NCBI RefSeq assembly: GCF_033880585.1
Contig: NZ_CP137624.1
Span: 744,001 to 808,000, forward strand
Direction: 5' to 3'
Length of the DNA: 64,000 bases
From: Lysinibacillus louembei
Lineage (GTDB): Bacteria; Bacillota; Bacilli; Bacillales_A; Planococcaceae
The translations under genes were made by a program, and so were the position numbers. The notes under the pieces were generated by a model. The model made no database searches. It saw nothing but the letters and a program-made list of their open reading frames with translations, and had not been told where the DNA came from. Within the stretch, counting starts at the first letter, position 1; every line of letters starts with the position of its first letter. Of this stretch, positions 45,433 through 53,686 are shown in pieces.

Positions 45433-46272
45433 ATGTCAGTCATTAACTTACTACAAGAAAAGGCTACAAATGCACGAAAAGATTTATTAAAGGTTGTACA
45501 TCATGCAGGAGCTGGGCATATTGGAGGCCCGCTATCTGCCATCGATATATTAACAACGCTCTATTTCAACGAGATGAATGTTGACCCAAGCAATCCAAAG
45601 GATGCTGAGCGGGACCGCTTCATCCTATCAAAGGGACACTCTGCCATTGGTTTATATGCGGTTCTTGCTGAACGAGGATACTTACCAAACGAGGAACTGT
45701 TTACTTTTGATTCTTTAAACTCTCGATTACAAGGACACCCTGATATGAAGGCCCTCCCAGGCATTGAAATGTCTACAGGCTCTTTAGGTCAAGGGATTTC
45801 AGCAGCAGTTGGTATGGCTTTAGGAGCGAAATTACAAAATCAGGGCTTCCGCACATATTGCATGATTGGTGATGGGGAATCACAGGAAGGTCAAGTATGG
45901 GAAGCTGCTTTCATTGCACCAAAGTACAACCTTGATAACCTTGTTGTTATTGTAGATTACAATAAATTACAGCAATACGGCTGGCCTGGAACAGATACAG
46001 AGCGCTCTGCACCGAACGACCTTTTCGAGGAAAAATGGCTTGCCTTTGGCTGGCATGTTATTCGTATTGATGGGCATTCTTATGCTGATATTTTACAAGC
46101 ATTTGAGGAAGCAAAATCAACGAAGGAGAAGCCTACAGTAATTATTGCAGATACGGTCAAAGGAAAAGGGATTAGCTTCATGGAGGGCAACTATTTATGG
46201 CACTCTAAAGTTCCATCGGATGAAGAACTAGCAAATGCACTAGCGGAATTAAATGCTGTAGGAGGATTATAA
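45433..46272 (+). CDS. Transketolase, N-terminal subunit (split enzyme)
   Basis: A 280-residue thiamine-diphosphate-binding half. ThDP motif GDGESQEGQVWEAAFIAPKYNLDNL (GDG...N type) is present, along with the KGHSAIG and GHPDMK-type conserved segments near 60-105. The open frame reaches 45391, but the AGGAGG at 45421 and the ATG at 45433 fix the start. The transketolase is encoded in two genes, as in many Firmicutes and Archaea, and the C-terminal half follows with no gap. It should transfer two-carbon ketol units between sugar phosphates. Confidence 0.92.
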   Translation: MSVINLLQEKATNARKDLLKVVHHAGAGHIGGPLSAIDILTTLYFNEMNVDPSNPKDAERDRFILSKGHSAIGLYAVLAERGYLPNEELFTFDSLNSRLQGHPDMKALPGIEMSTGSLGQGISAAVGMALGAKLQNQGFRTYCMIGDGESQEGQVWEAAFIAPKYNLDNLVVIVDYNKLQQYGWPGTDTERSAPNDLFEEKWLAFGWHVIRIDGHSYADILQAFEEAKSTKEKPTVIIADTVKGKGISFMEGNYLWHSKVPSDEELANALAELNAVGGL

Positions 46273-47226
46273 ATGAAAATTTCTGAACTTAAAAAGGTGT
46301 CAATGCGCGATACATTTAGTACGGCTCTATTAGAAATCTCACAATCTGATGAAAAGGTATATGTATTAGATGGTGACTTAGCGACATCAACAAAAATCGA
46401 TACGGTGGCAACAAAATTGCCAGAGAAGTTTTTGCAAATGGGCATCGCCGAGCAAAATATGTTAAGCGTTGCGGCTGGATTAGCCACAACTGGACTACAG
46501 CCATGGGTGGCTACATTTGCTGCCTTTATGTCAAAACGTGCCCTTGATCAAATTCAAGTTCAAATTGCACAACCAAATTTAGATGTGAAAATGATTGGTG
46601 CATATAGCGGCTTACTAACAGGGCTAACGGGGAAATCCCATCAAGCCTTAGAGGATATTGCTATTTTCAGAACGCTAGCGAATATGACTGTACTCGCTCC
46701 TGCTGATGCAGTAGAAACAGCAGCGATGATTAAATGGGCAAATGAATATAACGGACCTGTCTATATTCGTTTAGCACGTGACAACTACCCAGTTATTTTT
46801 GATGAGCAACATCAATTCGAAGTAGGCAAAGGCGTTCAATTACGTGAAGGTACAGATTTAACAATTATAGCAACAGGAACGCAAACAAGCCGTGCATTAG
46901 AAGCAGCAGAAATTTTAGCAGAACAAAATATTTCAGCGGCTGTCTTGCATTTACCTTCAATTAAGCCAATTGATCAAGAGGCTATTATTCAAGCTGCTGT
47001 ACGTACTGGCGCAATCGTCACGGCAGAGGAGCATAGCATTTACGGTGGTTTAGGCAGCGCTGTAGCTGAAATTTTAGCAGCCAACGAACCTACTCCAATC
47101 GAATTTGTTGGTGTCAAAGACCGTAATTCTGAATCAGCAGATAATGATGAGCTATTAAATAAACATGAATTATTACCTATACATGTAGCTGAAGCTGCGA
47201 AGCGTGTGTTAGCACGCAAACGTTAA
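46273..47226 (+). CDS. Transketolase, C-terminal subunit (split enzyme)
   Basis: A 317-residue pyrimidine-binding plus C-terminal half. The catalytic Glu contacting ThDP is in MGIAEQNMLSVAAGLA, and the C-terminal domain begins near LREGTDLTIIATG. The ATG follows the N-half stop directly (TAA then ATG), with GGAGG, which shows strict co-translation. Together with the N-half it forms one transketolase. The pairing with a PFK-family enzyme suggests that the regulon handles pentose, heptulose or tetrulose phosphates. Confidence 0.93.
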   Translation: MKISELKKVSMRDTFSTALLEISQSDEKVYVLDGDLATSTKIDTVATKLPEKFLQMGIAEQNMLSVAAGLATTGLQPWVATFAAFMSKRALDQIQVQIAQPNLDVKMIGAYSGLLTGLTGKSHQALEDIAIFRTLANMTVLAPADAVETAAMIKWANEYNGPVYIRLARDNYPVIFDEQHQFEVGKGVQLREGTDLTIIATGTQTSRALEAAEILAEQNISAAVLHLPSIKPIDQEAIIQAAVRTGAIVTAEEHSIYGGLGSAVAEILAANEPTPIEFVGVKDRNSESADNDELLNKHELLPIHVAEAAKRVLARKR

Positions 47227-47232
47227 TGAAAG

Positions 47233-47273
47233 GGGCTGTAGGACAAGGTTGGTATTACCTTGCCCTACAGCCC
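47233..47273. terminator. Terminator between convergent transketolase and GGT-like genes
   Basis: A long stem (GGGCTGTAGG... with ...CCTACAGCCC, one internal mismatch) lies between the two stops. It has little T-run on the plus strand and a better one on the minus strand. Confidence 0.7.
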
Positions 47274-47317
47274 TATCCTATATAAAGAAGGAATTTCTTT
47301 AAATCTCAACTACATTA

Positions 47318-48916
47318 TTAATAACTTGCAATATGCCCATCTGTGCGCGATTCTGTACCGCCCATCAGCACACCGTCTTCGTTACGCCAAATAATTTGCC
47401 CACGACCGAAGCCACCAGATTCGCTTATTTGGATATTGTGGCCTTTACGACGTAGCTCCTCAATTAAATATTGTGGGAAATGAGGCTCCACTAATATTGT
47501 CTTCTCACCTGTCCATTGCCATCTCGGCATATCGAGCGTTGCCTGTGGGTTTAAGTCGAAGTCCACTGTATGTGATACGACTTGCATATGCCCTTGTGGC
47601 TGCATATAACCACCCATTACTCCAAACGGTCCAACAGCGTTGCCATCCTTTGTTAAAAACCCTGGAATAATTGTATGATATGAGCGTTTACCACCTTTTA
47701 AGGCATTCGGTGCTTGTGCATCTAAAGAAAAATCATAGCCGCGATTTTGCAATGCGATGCCTGTATCAGGTACAACAACGCCAGAGCCAAAGCCCATATA
47801 ATTACTTTGAATATACGATACCATATTGCCATCTTCATCCGCTGTCGCTAAATACACTGTTCCGCCTGATGGAATTTTCGTCGGCTGTGGATTCGCTGCA
47901 TATGCTGTAATCTCTGATGCCTTGAATTTTGCATATTCCTCAGACAGTAAATAATCAACTGTCACAGGCATATCTGCTTGCTCTGTAATATATGCCTTGC
48001 CATCTGTAAATGCTGCCTTCATCGCCTCGATTTGTGCATGCAATGTATCAGCATCATGCCATTTCGGCTGTTCTAGCTGCTGATAAATATTAAGTGCCAT
48101 CGTTGCAACAATCCCGTGACCATTCGGCGGAATTTCCCACACATCATAGCCTCTATAGTTAACAGAAACTGGCTCCACCCATTCTGGCTCGTAGCTTTCT
48201 AAATCTTCCTTCGTTAAAAAACCATTATGCTTCTTCATGAGAGCATCCATTTTATCAGCTAGCTCGCCCTCATAAAAGCTGCGTGCATCTGTTTCCCCAA
48301 TTGAGCGTAGCGTGTCTGCATGCCCTTGCGATGACCAAATTTCACCGACCTTTGGCGCTCGTCCTTTTGGTGCAAATGTTGCAAACCATGCTTCAAATTC
48401 TTCAGACGTGCAAGATTCCTTAAACTTTGCATAAGCCCTTTCCCAATATTGACCTAAAATTGGTGATAACGGGAATCCTTTTTCTGCATATTCTATTGCT
48501 GGTGTTAATGTTTCAAGCAGCGATAGCTTGCCAAATTTTTTGGATAATGCTGCCCAAGATGCTGGTACTCCTGGAACTGTAACAGGTAGCAAGCCGTAAA
48601 CAGGCATTTTTTCAAGGCCTCGCTCGCGAACAGCATCAATTGAAATAGACTTTGGAGCTGGTCCTGATCCGTTTAAGCCATGTATTTCTCCATTCATCCA
48701 AACAATCGCAAAGGCATCGCCTCCGATGCCGTTAGACGTTGGTTCAACAACCGTTAAAGCTGCTGCTGTTGCGATTGCTGCATCTACTGCATTCCCGCCC
48801 TTCTTTAAAATTTCTAAGCCAGCTTGTGCTGCAAGTGGCTGTGATGTTGCTACCATCCCTTTACGCGCAAAATGCGTATAGCGTTGTGAATGAAACGGCT
48901 GTTTTAAAAAATCCAT
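47318..48916 (-). CDS. Gamma-glutamyltransferase-like Ntn hydrolase
   Basis: A 532-residue member of the gamma-glutamyltranspeptidase family, a self-cleaving Ntn hydrolase. The candidate nucleophile is T353 in PSGGTVYLATADEDGN. Conserved motifs are GMVATSQPLAAQAG, GGNAVDAAIA, GGDAFAIV, and the PHFPQYLIEEL end. The Thr context (SGGT-V-Y) differs from the classic DTTH of GGT, so it may act on another gamma-linked substrate. No signal peptide is visible, whereas many GGTs are secreted. An upstream GTG at 48925 is possible, but GGGGTGG supports the ATG at 48916. Confidence 0.85.
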   Translation of the reverse strand: MDFLKQPFHSQRYTHFARKGMVATSQPLAAQAGLEILKKGGNAVDAAIATAAALTVVEPTSNGIGGDAFAIVWMNGEIHGLNGSGPAPKSISIDAVRERGLEKMPVYGLLPVTVPGVPASWAALSKKFGKLSLLETLTPAIEYAEKGFPLSPILGQYWERAYAKFKESCTSEEFEAWFATFAPKGRAPKVGEIWSSQGHADTLRSIGETDARSFYEGELADKMDALMKKHNGFLTKEDLESYEPEWVEPVSVNYRGYDVWEIPPNGHGIVATMALNIYQQLEQPKWHDADTLHAQIEAMKAAFTDGKAYITEQADMPVTVDYLLSEEYAKFKASEITAYAANPQPTKIPSGGTVYLATADEDGNMVSYIQSNYMGFGSGVVVPDTGIALQNRGYDFSLDAQAPNALKGGKRSYHTIIPGFLTKDGNAVGPFGVMGGYMQPQGHMQVVSHTVDFDLNPQATLDMPRWQWTGEKTILVEPHFPQYLIEELRRKGHNIQISESGGFGRGQIIWRNEDGVLMGGTESRTDGHIASY

Positions 48917-49329
48917 ATTTTCCACCCCAAATTTTTATGTATTTATACGTAAATTGTAGCATATAATCTACTTTCATCTTAGTCAAAGTCTCTCAGCCTC
49001 AAGACCTAGTCAAAGATACATAGATAGGTCATTACTGAAAATGCGAAATTTCTTTACTATTAATATATAAATAAAAAGCTTCGTTACTGCTAGAAAGATT
49101 TTTTCAAGCCTTGAAATAAAAGGTATTCTCTATTATGATGCTTAAAGTATTTAAAATTTTTACTGTTAAACAAACTACATTAACACAATCACTATTTCTA
49201 TTAAAAAATATTCTTTCGTATGATGAATCTTTTTTGCATTTTAAACGTACTAAATATTAAGACTTTTTTAATTATTAATGATACTATTTCTTCATTTTTG
49301 TTTGCTATTGTGATATTGAGGTGATTTTC
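48917..49329. other. Intergenic region between the GGT-like gene and the papain-fold-like gene
   Basis: About 410 bp of AT-rich sequence with no reading frame that looks like a gene. It must carry the divergent promoters for the two flanking genes; no clear promoter pair or operator stands out. Confidence 0.5.
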
Positions 49330-49908
49330 ATGGGTAAAGTAATTTATATTGTATTAACGGAAACCGGCTCCATTCTTTCTCGCGCCATACAACTCTATAC
49401 ACAAGAAAATTTCAATCATGTCTCTATTGCATTTGATCGCAATTTAACCGAGATGTATAGCTTTGGTCGAAAATTCGAAAACAATCCTTTTATTGGAGGC
49501 TTTGTGCAAGAAAATATTCATTCTAAATTGTTGCGTTCCGCCAATTGCGCAATTTACGAATGTAATGTAACGGACGAGCAGTACGAATTATTACAACAAA
49601 AAATTCAATTTTTCAAGCAGCATATGGACAAATTCCGCTACAATTTCATTGGTTTAATTGGCGTAGCATGTCGCATTAAGCTAGAACGTGAATGGGCATT
49701 CTTTTGCTCACAATTCATAGCCACTTTACTGAAGGATGCTGGCTTCAACTTGGATGGCTTATGCCCATATTTTATGAAGCCAACTGATTTAGGCAAGCTT
49801 CCTTATATGCATCTTTGTTATAAAGGAGAGCTCAGTCGCTATGTGTTTATCCCACGCTCTAAGCCGATGCACAATATTCCAATTGCGTCCATATCAAAAG
49901 TCATTTGA
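49330..49908 (+). CDS. Permuted papain-like (NlpC/P60 superfamily, YiiX-like) protein
   Basis: A 192-residue protein with the His early (NFNHVSIAFD) and the Cys later (WAFFCSQFIA), the permuted catalytic order of the YaeF/YiiX type. The Ser-Gln after the Cys and the YNFIGLIGVAC segment between them fit that family. It may be an amidase or lipid-modifying cysteine hydrolase; no substrate is known. No signal peptide is visible. The GTG at 49321 overlaps GAGGTG; the ATG at 49330 has ideal spacing and is used. The last 15 bp overlap the 3' end of the convergent gene. Confidence 0.7.
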   Translation: MGKVIYIVLTETGSILSRAIQLYTQENFNHVSIAFDRNLTEMYSFGRKFENNPFIGGFVQENIHSKLLRSANCAIYECNVTDEQYELLQQKIQFFKQHMDKFRYNFIGLIGVACRIKLEREWAFFCSQFIATLLKDAGFNLDGLCPYFMKPTDLGKLPYMHLCYKGELSRYVFIPRSKPMHNIPIASISKVI

Positions 49909-51306
49909 CCGAACTGTTGCGGCAACAAATGCACGGAGCTGTTGAAAATGAGCTGGTACGAATAAATACTTCCGATAAATTTCTATTAGCCGCTCAAACA
50001 ACTCAAGCTGCTCTGTTGCCCATAATGACTTTAAAATATGACATACATGCTTTGAAGTCATTACAACAATTTCGGCATAGGGCCCTCTTTTCATCAAGTA
50101 GGATTCTTGCCATTTCACTAAAGATTGCCTCACATGCTGTGTGGAGCCATCGACAATACATGCAATCCCCCTTTGCACGCTAGCCTCAATTTTATGTAAT
50201 AAATCCTCATCCTGCACCTTATTTATGTATTGATAAATCTCTGTACATGATGCGATTTCATAATCCTTTAATAAGCTGATTACACGGTCAAACTGCTGTG
50301 TTTTAACAAGTGCCTCAATAACATAATAAAAAATGAATTCCCCACAATTTTTATTATACGCCTTCACAATCGTTTCAGGCTGTGGCGGAATAATTTTCAG
50401 TACTTCGTTATATTCCACCATCAATTCAACAATATGATTATTTAAACGATCCTCCTCGATTAAAAATAGCCCGTGCACTAATATTTGCTCAGCATCCTTA
50501 CGTGAGACTGCCTCCTCAAATAATATATAGGCAAGCAATGTCCGCTCCTTTTCCGTTAACGCCCACTCACCTTCAAGCCACATTGTCTCAAGCTTAGCGA
50601 TGCGCTTTCTTAGCTTTTGAAAATGTTTGGAGCCACTTGTAAAGTGGATAATGACATCGCTTAAATGCAGCATTTTTAATTCATAGGATAGCTCATTGCT
50701 CTTTGTAATATTATCGATGATTTGATGGATTATTGTTGCAATACGGTTTTTGGACATCGAGATGCTTGCTAGCGCTTTTTGTAATTGTAAAATAAGCAAT
50801 GCTGGGCTTTGTATATAGGCAATATCAACTTGCATAAATAAACTATATAGCTTTTTAGCATGTAGCTGACACCAAAAATCGCTGTCCTGTCTCCAAATTG
50901 GGTGAATTAGCCATTGGTTTGCAATTTTATAAACTGCTAAATATTGAATTTCCTGTTCAGGTAATGTTATTTCCATTCCAGTTAAAAATCTGAGCAGATT
51001 TTGTACTTCAATAGATTGGTGGAGTGCCATATATTGCAATAGCTGAGCATCATAATTGTGCTGCAATAAATCTTGTAGCACCTTTTTCACGCCTTGCTCA
51101 ACATTTGAAAAAGCTGCAATATCTTCAATACAGTAGCTTTTCACTAAAGCTAATGCCAGTTCATCGCTCACTAAAATTTGTTTTATTGGAAGAAGCTCAC
51201 CCCAAATGCTAGACGTTTCATTCGAAACTGTGGCAATTGCACGCATAAAGGGCTCCCCTATTTGCCCATGCGCTATGCTGTACAACTGCTCGTCTATTTG
51301 TAGCAT
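49894..51306 (-). CDS. Uncharacterised helical protein, about 470 residues
   Basis: I do not recognise this protein. It is almost wholly alpha-helical by composition, rich in Leu, Ile, Gln and Glu, and lacks a signal peptide or TM segment. The many paired helices (for example ALLILQLQKALASI, QQFDRVISLLKDYEI) suggest TPR-like or other helical repeats, pointing to a scaffold role. The C-terminal LKSLWATEQLELFERLIEIYRKY recalls the helical tails of SWIM-zinc-finger proteins such as YwqB, but no SWIM motif is present. AAAGGAGG fixes the ATG at 51306. Its 3' end overlaps the convergent gene by 15 bp. Confidence 0.7.
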   Translation of the reverse strand: MLQIDEQLYSIAHGQIGEPFMRAIATVSNETSSIWGELLPIKQILVSDELALALVKSYCIEDIAAFSNVEQGVKKVLQDLLQHNYDAQLLQYMALHQSIEVQNLLRFLTGMEITLPEQEIQYLAVYKIANQWLIHPIWRQDSDFWCQLHAKKLYSLFMQVDIAYIQSPALLILQLQKALASISMSKNRIATIIHQIIDNITKSNELSYELKMLHLSDVIIHFTSGSKHFQKLRKRIAKLETMWLEGEWALTEKERTLLAYILFEEAVSRKDAEQILVHGLFLIEEDRLNNHIVELMVEYNEVLKIIPPQPETIVKAYNKNCGEFIFYYVIEALVKTQQFDRVISLLKDYEIASCTEIYQYINKVQDEDLLHKIEASVQRGIACIVDGSTQHVRQSLVKWQESYLMKRGPYAEIVVMTSKHVCHILKSLWATEQLELFERLIEIYRKYLFVPAHFQQLRAFVAATVRSNDF

Positions 51307-51410
51307 ATGCTTTCCTCCTTTAATCACATCATTCTATTTCTACTATATCAAACAGATGGTAAGGTTGCTGTAGTTTTTTGTGCGAATTTGGGCTATCTAG
51401 TTAAAGCAAT

Positions 51411-51459
51411 AGTGACTGTTTGGAAGATAGCATATTACTCTACCTTCCAAACAGTCACT
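51411..51459 (-). terminator. Terminator after the acetamidase/formamidase gene
   Basis: A perfect 16-bp stem, AGTGACTGTTTGGAAG with CTTCCAAACAGTCACT, lies immediately after the stop at 51461. The tract after it is only weakly T-rich. Confidence 0.75.
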
Positions 51460-51460
51460 G

Positions 51461-52810
51461 CTAATCATATTGCTGTTTTACTGGTTTAAATATTTTTGCC
51501 TGCTTTAAAAGTGATTTTGGCACTTGGCAGGTAGCCGTCACAACGCCTGGTAAACGACCAACCTCAACTCCACCCGTTAACGTAATGCGGTTTTTCATTT
51601 CCTCAACAGATAAATCGAATAAAGCTGCCGCACGTTGGACTGCATTTTCTGTCGCGATATTTAAATCAGCTCCAGTGCCAACAACGGAAATCGGAAACGC
51701 TTCTTCTAGTTGCTTTAAGCCATATTCCTCAGCTAGCTCCCGTGCTAAGCGCTTTTCTTCTTTTGTAAATGGCTTCGCTGTATATGGCAAGTCATCCTCG
51801 TTCGGCAAAATGATAGGTCCATCAATCGCTACTTTCTTTAACACGCTTACTTGTAGCTGAACAATGCCTGACACATCTGTCGTATGCCCTGCAATTTCAC
51901 CATCGCCCTGCATTGCATGCATATCGCCAACATAAACGCCACCCCCATCTACCTTTACTGGGCAAATTATAGTAGCTCCTTGACGTACCCGATTAATATC
52001 CATATGCCCATCTGTTTTATGCTCTGCTAACTCCTCTGCCGTTACAATAAATTCATGCGGTGCACCAATTAACGCTACACCAAAGTCTCCTGCATTATGT
52101 GAATCTGGCATTGCCTTTGAAGGTACTGTACCTAGCTGCCCTAAAAACGGGCGCATTCTCGCTAGCACACCAACTAAATCAGCAGGAGCAAGGCTAACAA
52201 CAGGGTTTTGCTTTGAATTTTCAGGTATGCGCATATAGCTGTTCGCTTCAAGGGCAATTTTACGTGCCCCCTCCTTACCAACCGTCACACCTAGTTTCTC
52301 ATTATGATGAAATGCCATCGTATAACCGTTTGTAATGGCAAAAGGAGCGGTTTCTGTATCACAAATAGCACAGCGAATTGCCTGCTTTCCAATCCCTTGC
52401 ACCTTTGTTTGTGGATGCAATTTACCACAGCCTGGGCATTTTACTTTGATAAACGGGTCACCGATAAAACGATCGGACAATGCTTCATCTGTACCTGATG
52501 CAGTCGCAATGGATGTTACTTGAATTGATTTAATTTTAATGACAAGTGCATCCCCAACTTCAGCACCCTCTATGTATACTGGTTTTGTTACTTCATGTCC
52601 GCCTCGTATTTCAGGTGTTAGCATTGGTCCCCAGCAGCCTGGCGCTGTGTTTGCAATGATTGTACCGCCATCTCGTAACGGACCAAGCATCGGCTTATTT
52701 GGATCTAATACACCATTCGTAAACTCATTCACAAAAATCGTTTCTACCGCTTTAATTGCTTCGCCTTGCTCTTGTTCGAGTGGTTGTTCATTCGTCATTA
52801 AAGCCACCAT
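51461..52810 (-). CDS. Acetamidase/formamidase family protein with an inserted zinc ribbon
   Basis: A 449-residue homologue of formamidase (FmdA/AmdA), which hydrolyses short amides to acid and ammonia. The core motifs GGTIIANTAPGCWGPMLTPEIRGG, GDMHAMQGDGEIAGHTTD and VGTGADLNIATENAV are present. An insert at about 128-155 carries CPGCG and CAIC, four cysteines arranged like a zinc ribbon, which classical formamidases lack. Two in-frame ATGs (52810, 52798) have weak ribosome binding sites; 52810 is listed. The gene is monocistronic, so its substrate is unclear. Confidence 0.82.
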   Translation of the reverse strand: MVALMTNEQPLEQEQGEAIKAVETIFVNEFTNGVLDPNKPMLGPLRDGGTIIANTAPGCWGPMLTPEIRGGHEVTKPVYIEGAEVGDALVIKIKSIQVTSIATASGTDEALSDRFIGDPFIKVKCPGCGKLHPQTKVQGIGKQAIRCAICDTETAPFAITNGYTMAFHHNEKLGVTVGKEGARKIALEANSYMRIPENSKQNPVVSLAPADLVGVLARMRPFLGQLGTVPSKAMPDSHNAGDFGVALIGAPHEFIVTAEELAEHKTDGHMDINRVRQGATIICPVKVDGGGVYVGDMHAMQGDGEIAGHTTDVSGIVQLQVSVLKKVAIDGPIILPNEDDLPYTAKPFTKEEKRLARELAEEYGLKQLEEAFPISVVGTGADLNIATENAVQRAAALFDLSVEEMKNRITLTGGVEVGRLPGVVTATCQVPKSLLKQAKIFKPVKQQYD

Positions 52811-52983
52811 CCCTTTCTATACTTTATATTACTAGTTTAACGAGTGGAAAATTATAGTACAAGCATTTATGCATTTTTCAAAGAATATTCTGTCAATTGT
52901 AGTAGTAATGACACTAAAAATTCACATCCCTTTCACTATCCCCTATACTAAAAAGGAATAGTAATGATGAGAGAGGTGCTTGT

Positions 52984-53676
52984 ATGGAACAGCCATGCAT
53001 TTTAATTATAGATGATGAGGCAGACTTACGAAATTTACTAATAACTACTCTACAAAAGGAGGGCTTTTCAAACATTGTCAGCGCAGGCTCTGTTGCAGAA
53101 GGCTGGGACATGTTTCAGCAGCATGCTCCAAATATCGCATTAGTCGACATCATGCTACCTGATGGAGAGGGCTATGATTTATGTAAAAAAGTACGCGAAG
53201 TATCTCATATACCCATTTTATTTTTATCAGCAAAATCAGATGAAATTGATAAATTGCTCGGGCTTGCTATTGGTGGCGATGATTATATTACAAAGCCATT
53301 TAGTCCAAAGGAGGTTGCTTATCGCGTAAAAGCGCAGCTACGTCGCGCTGGCTATCACACACAGCCTGAAGCACTCACTACACAGGTTGGTCCGTTTTCG
53401 ATTAATGAGGATGCAACAGAGGTATATAAGGCGGGCACAGCACTCGATTTAACAGCAAAGGAAGTTGGCTTAATGGCGTGCTTTTTGCGCAATCCAAATC
53501 GCATTTTAAGCAAGGAAACATTGTTTCAGCAAGTATGGGGAGAGGATTTTTTCGGTGCAGATAATACATTGATGGTGCATATTCGTCGTCTACGTGAAAA
53601 GGTTGAGGACAATCCTTCTAACCCTATTTATATTACAACAGTTAAAGGCTTAGGCTATCGCTTCGTAGCGAAATAA
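52984..53676 (+). CDS. OmpR/PhoB-type response regulator
   Basis: A 230-residue two-component regulator. The receiver domain is residues 5-118, with the acidic pair D10-D11, phosphoacceptor D55 (LVDIMLPDGEGYD) and K in YITKPFS. The winged-helix DNA-binding domain is about 130-228, with the RILSKETLFQQVWGEDFF and TLMVHIRRLREKVEDNP recognition stretches. It is 10 bp upstream of a sensor kinase gene. The likely target is the ABC operon downstream (57281-59894), judging from genome order only. Confidence 0.93.
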   Translation: MEQPCILIIDDEADLRNLLITTLQKEGFSNIVSAGSVAEGWDMFQQHAPNIALVDIMLPDGEGYDLCKKVREVSHIPILFLSAKSDEIDKLLGLAIGGDDYITKPFSPKEVAYRVKAQLRRAGYHTQPEALTTQVGPFSINEDATEVYKAGTALDLTAKEVGLMACFLRNPNRILSKETLFQQVWGEDFFGADNTLMVHIRRLREKVEDNPSNPIYITTVKGLGYRFVAK

Positions 53677-53686
53677 GGAGGGAGGC

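Noticed and set aside
45433-47226. Sulfoglycolytic (sulfo-transketolase) pathway
   Set aside because: A split transketolase alone is common in Firmicutes; no isomerase, sulfo-lactaldehyde enzyme or sulfonate exporter is present.
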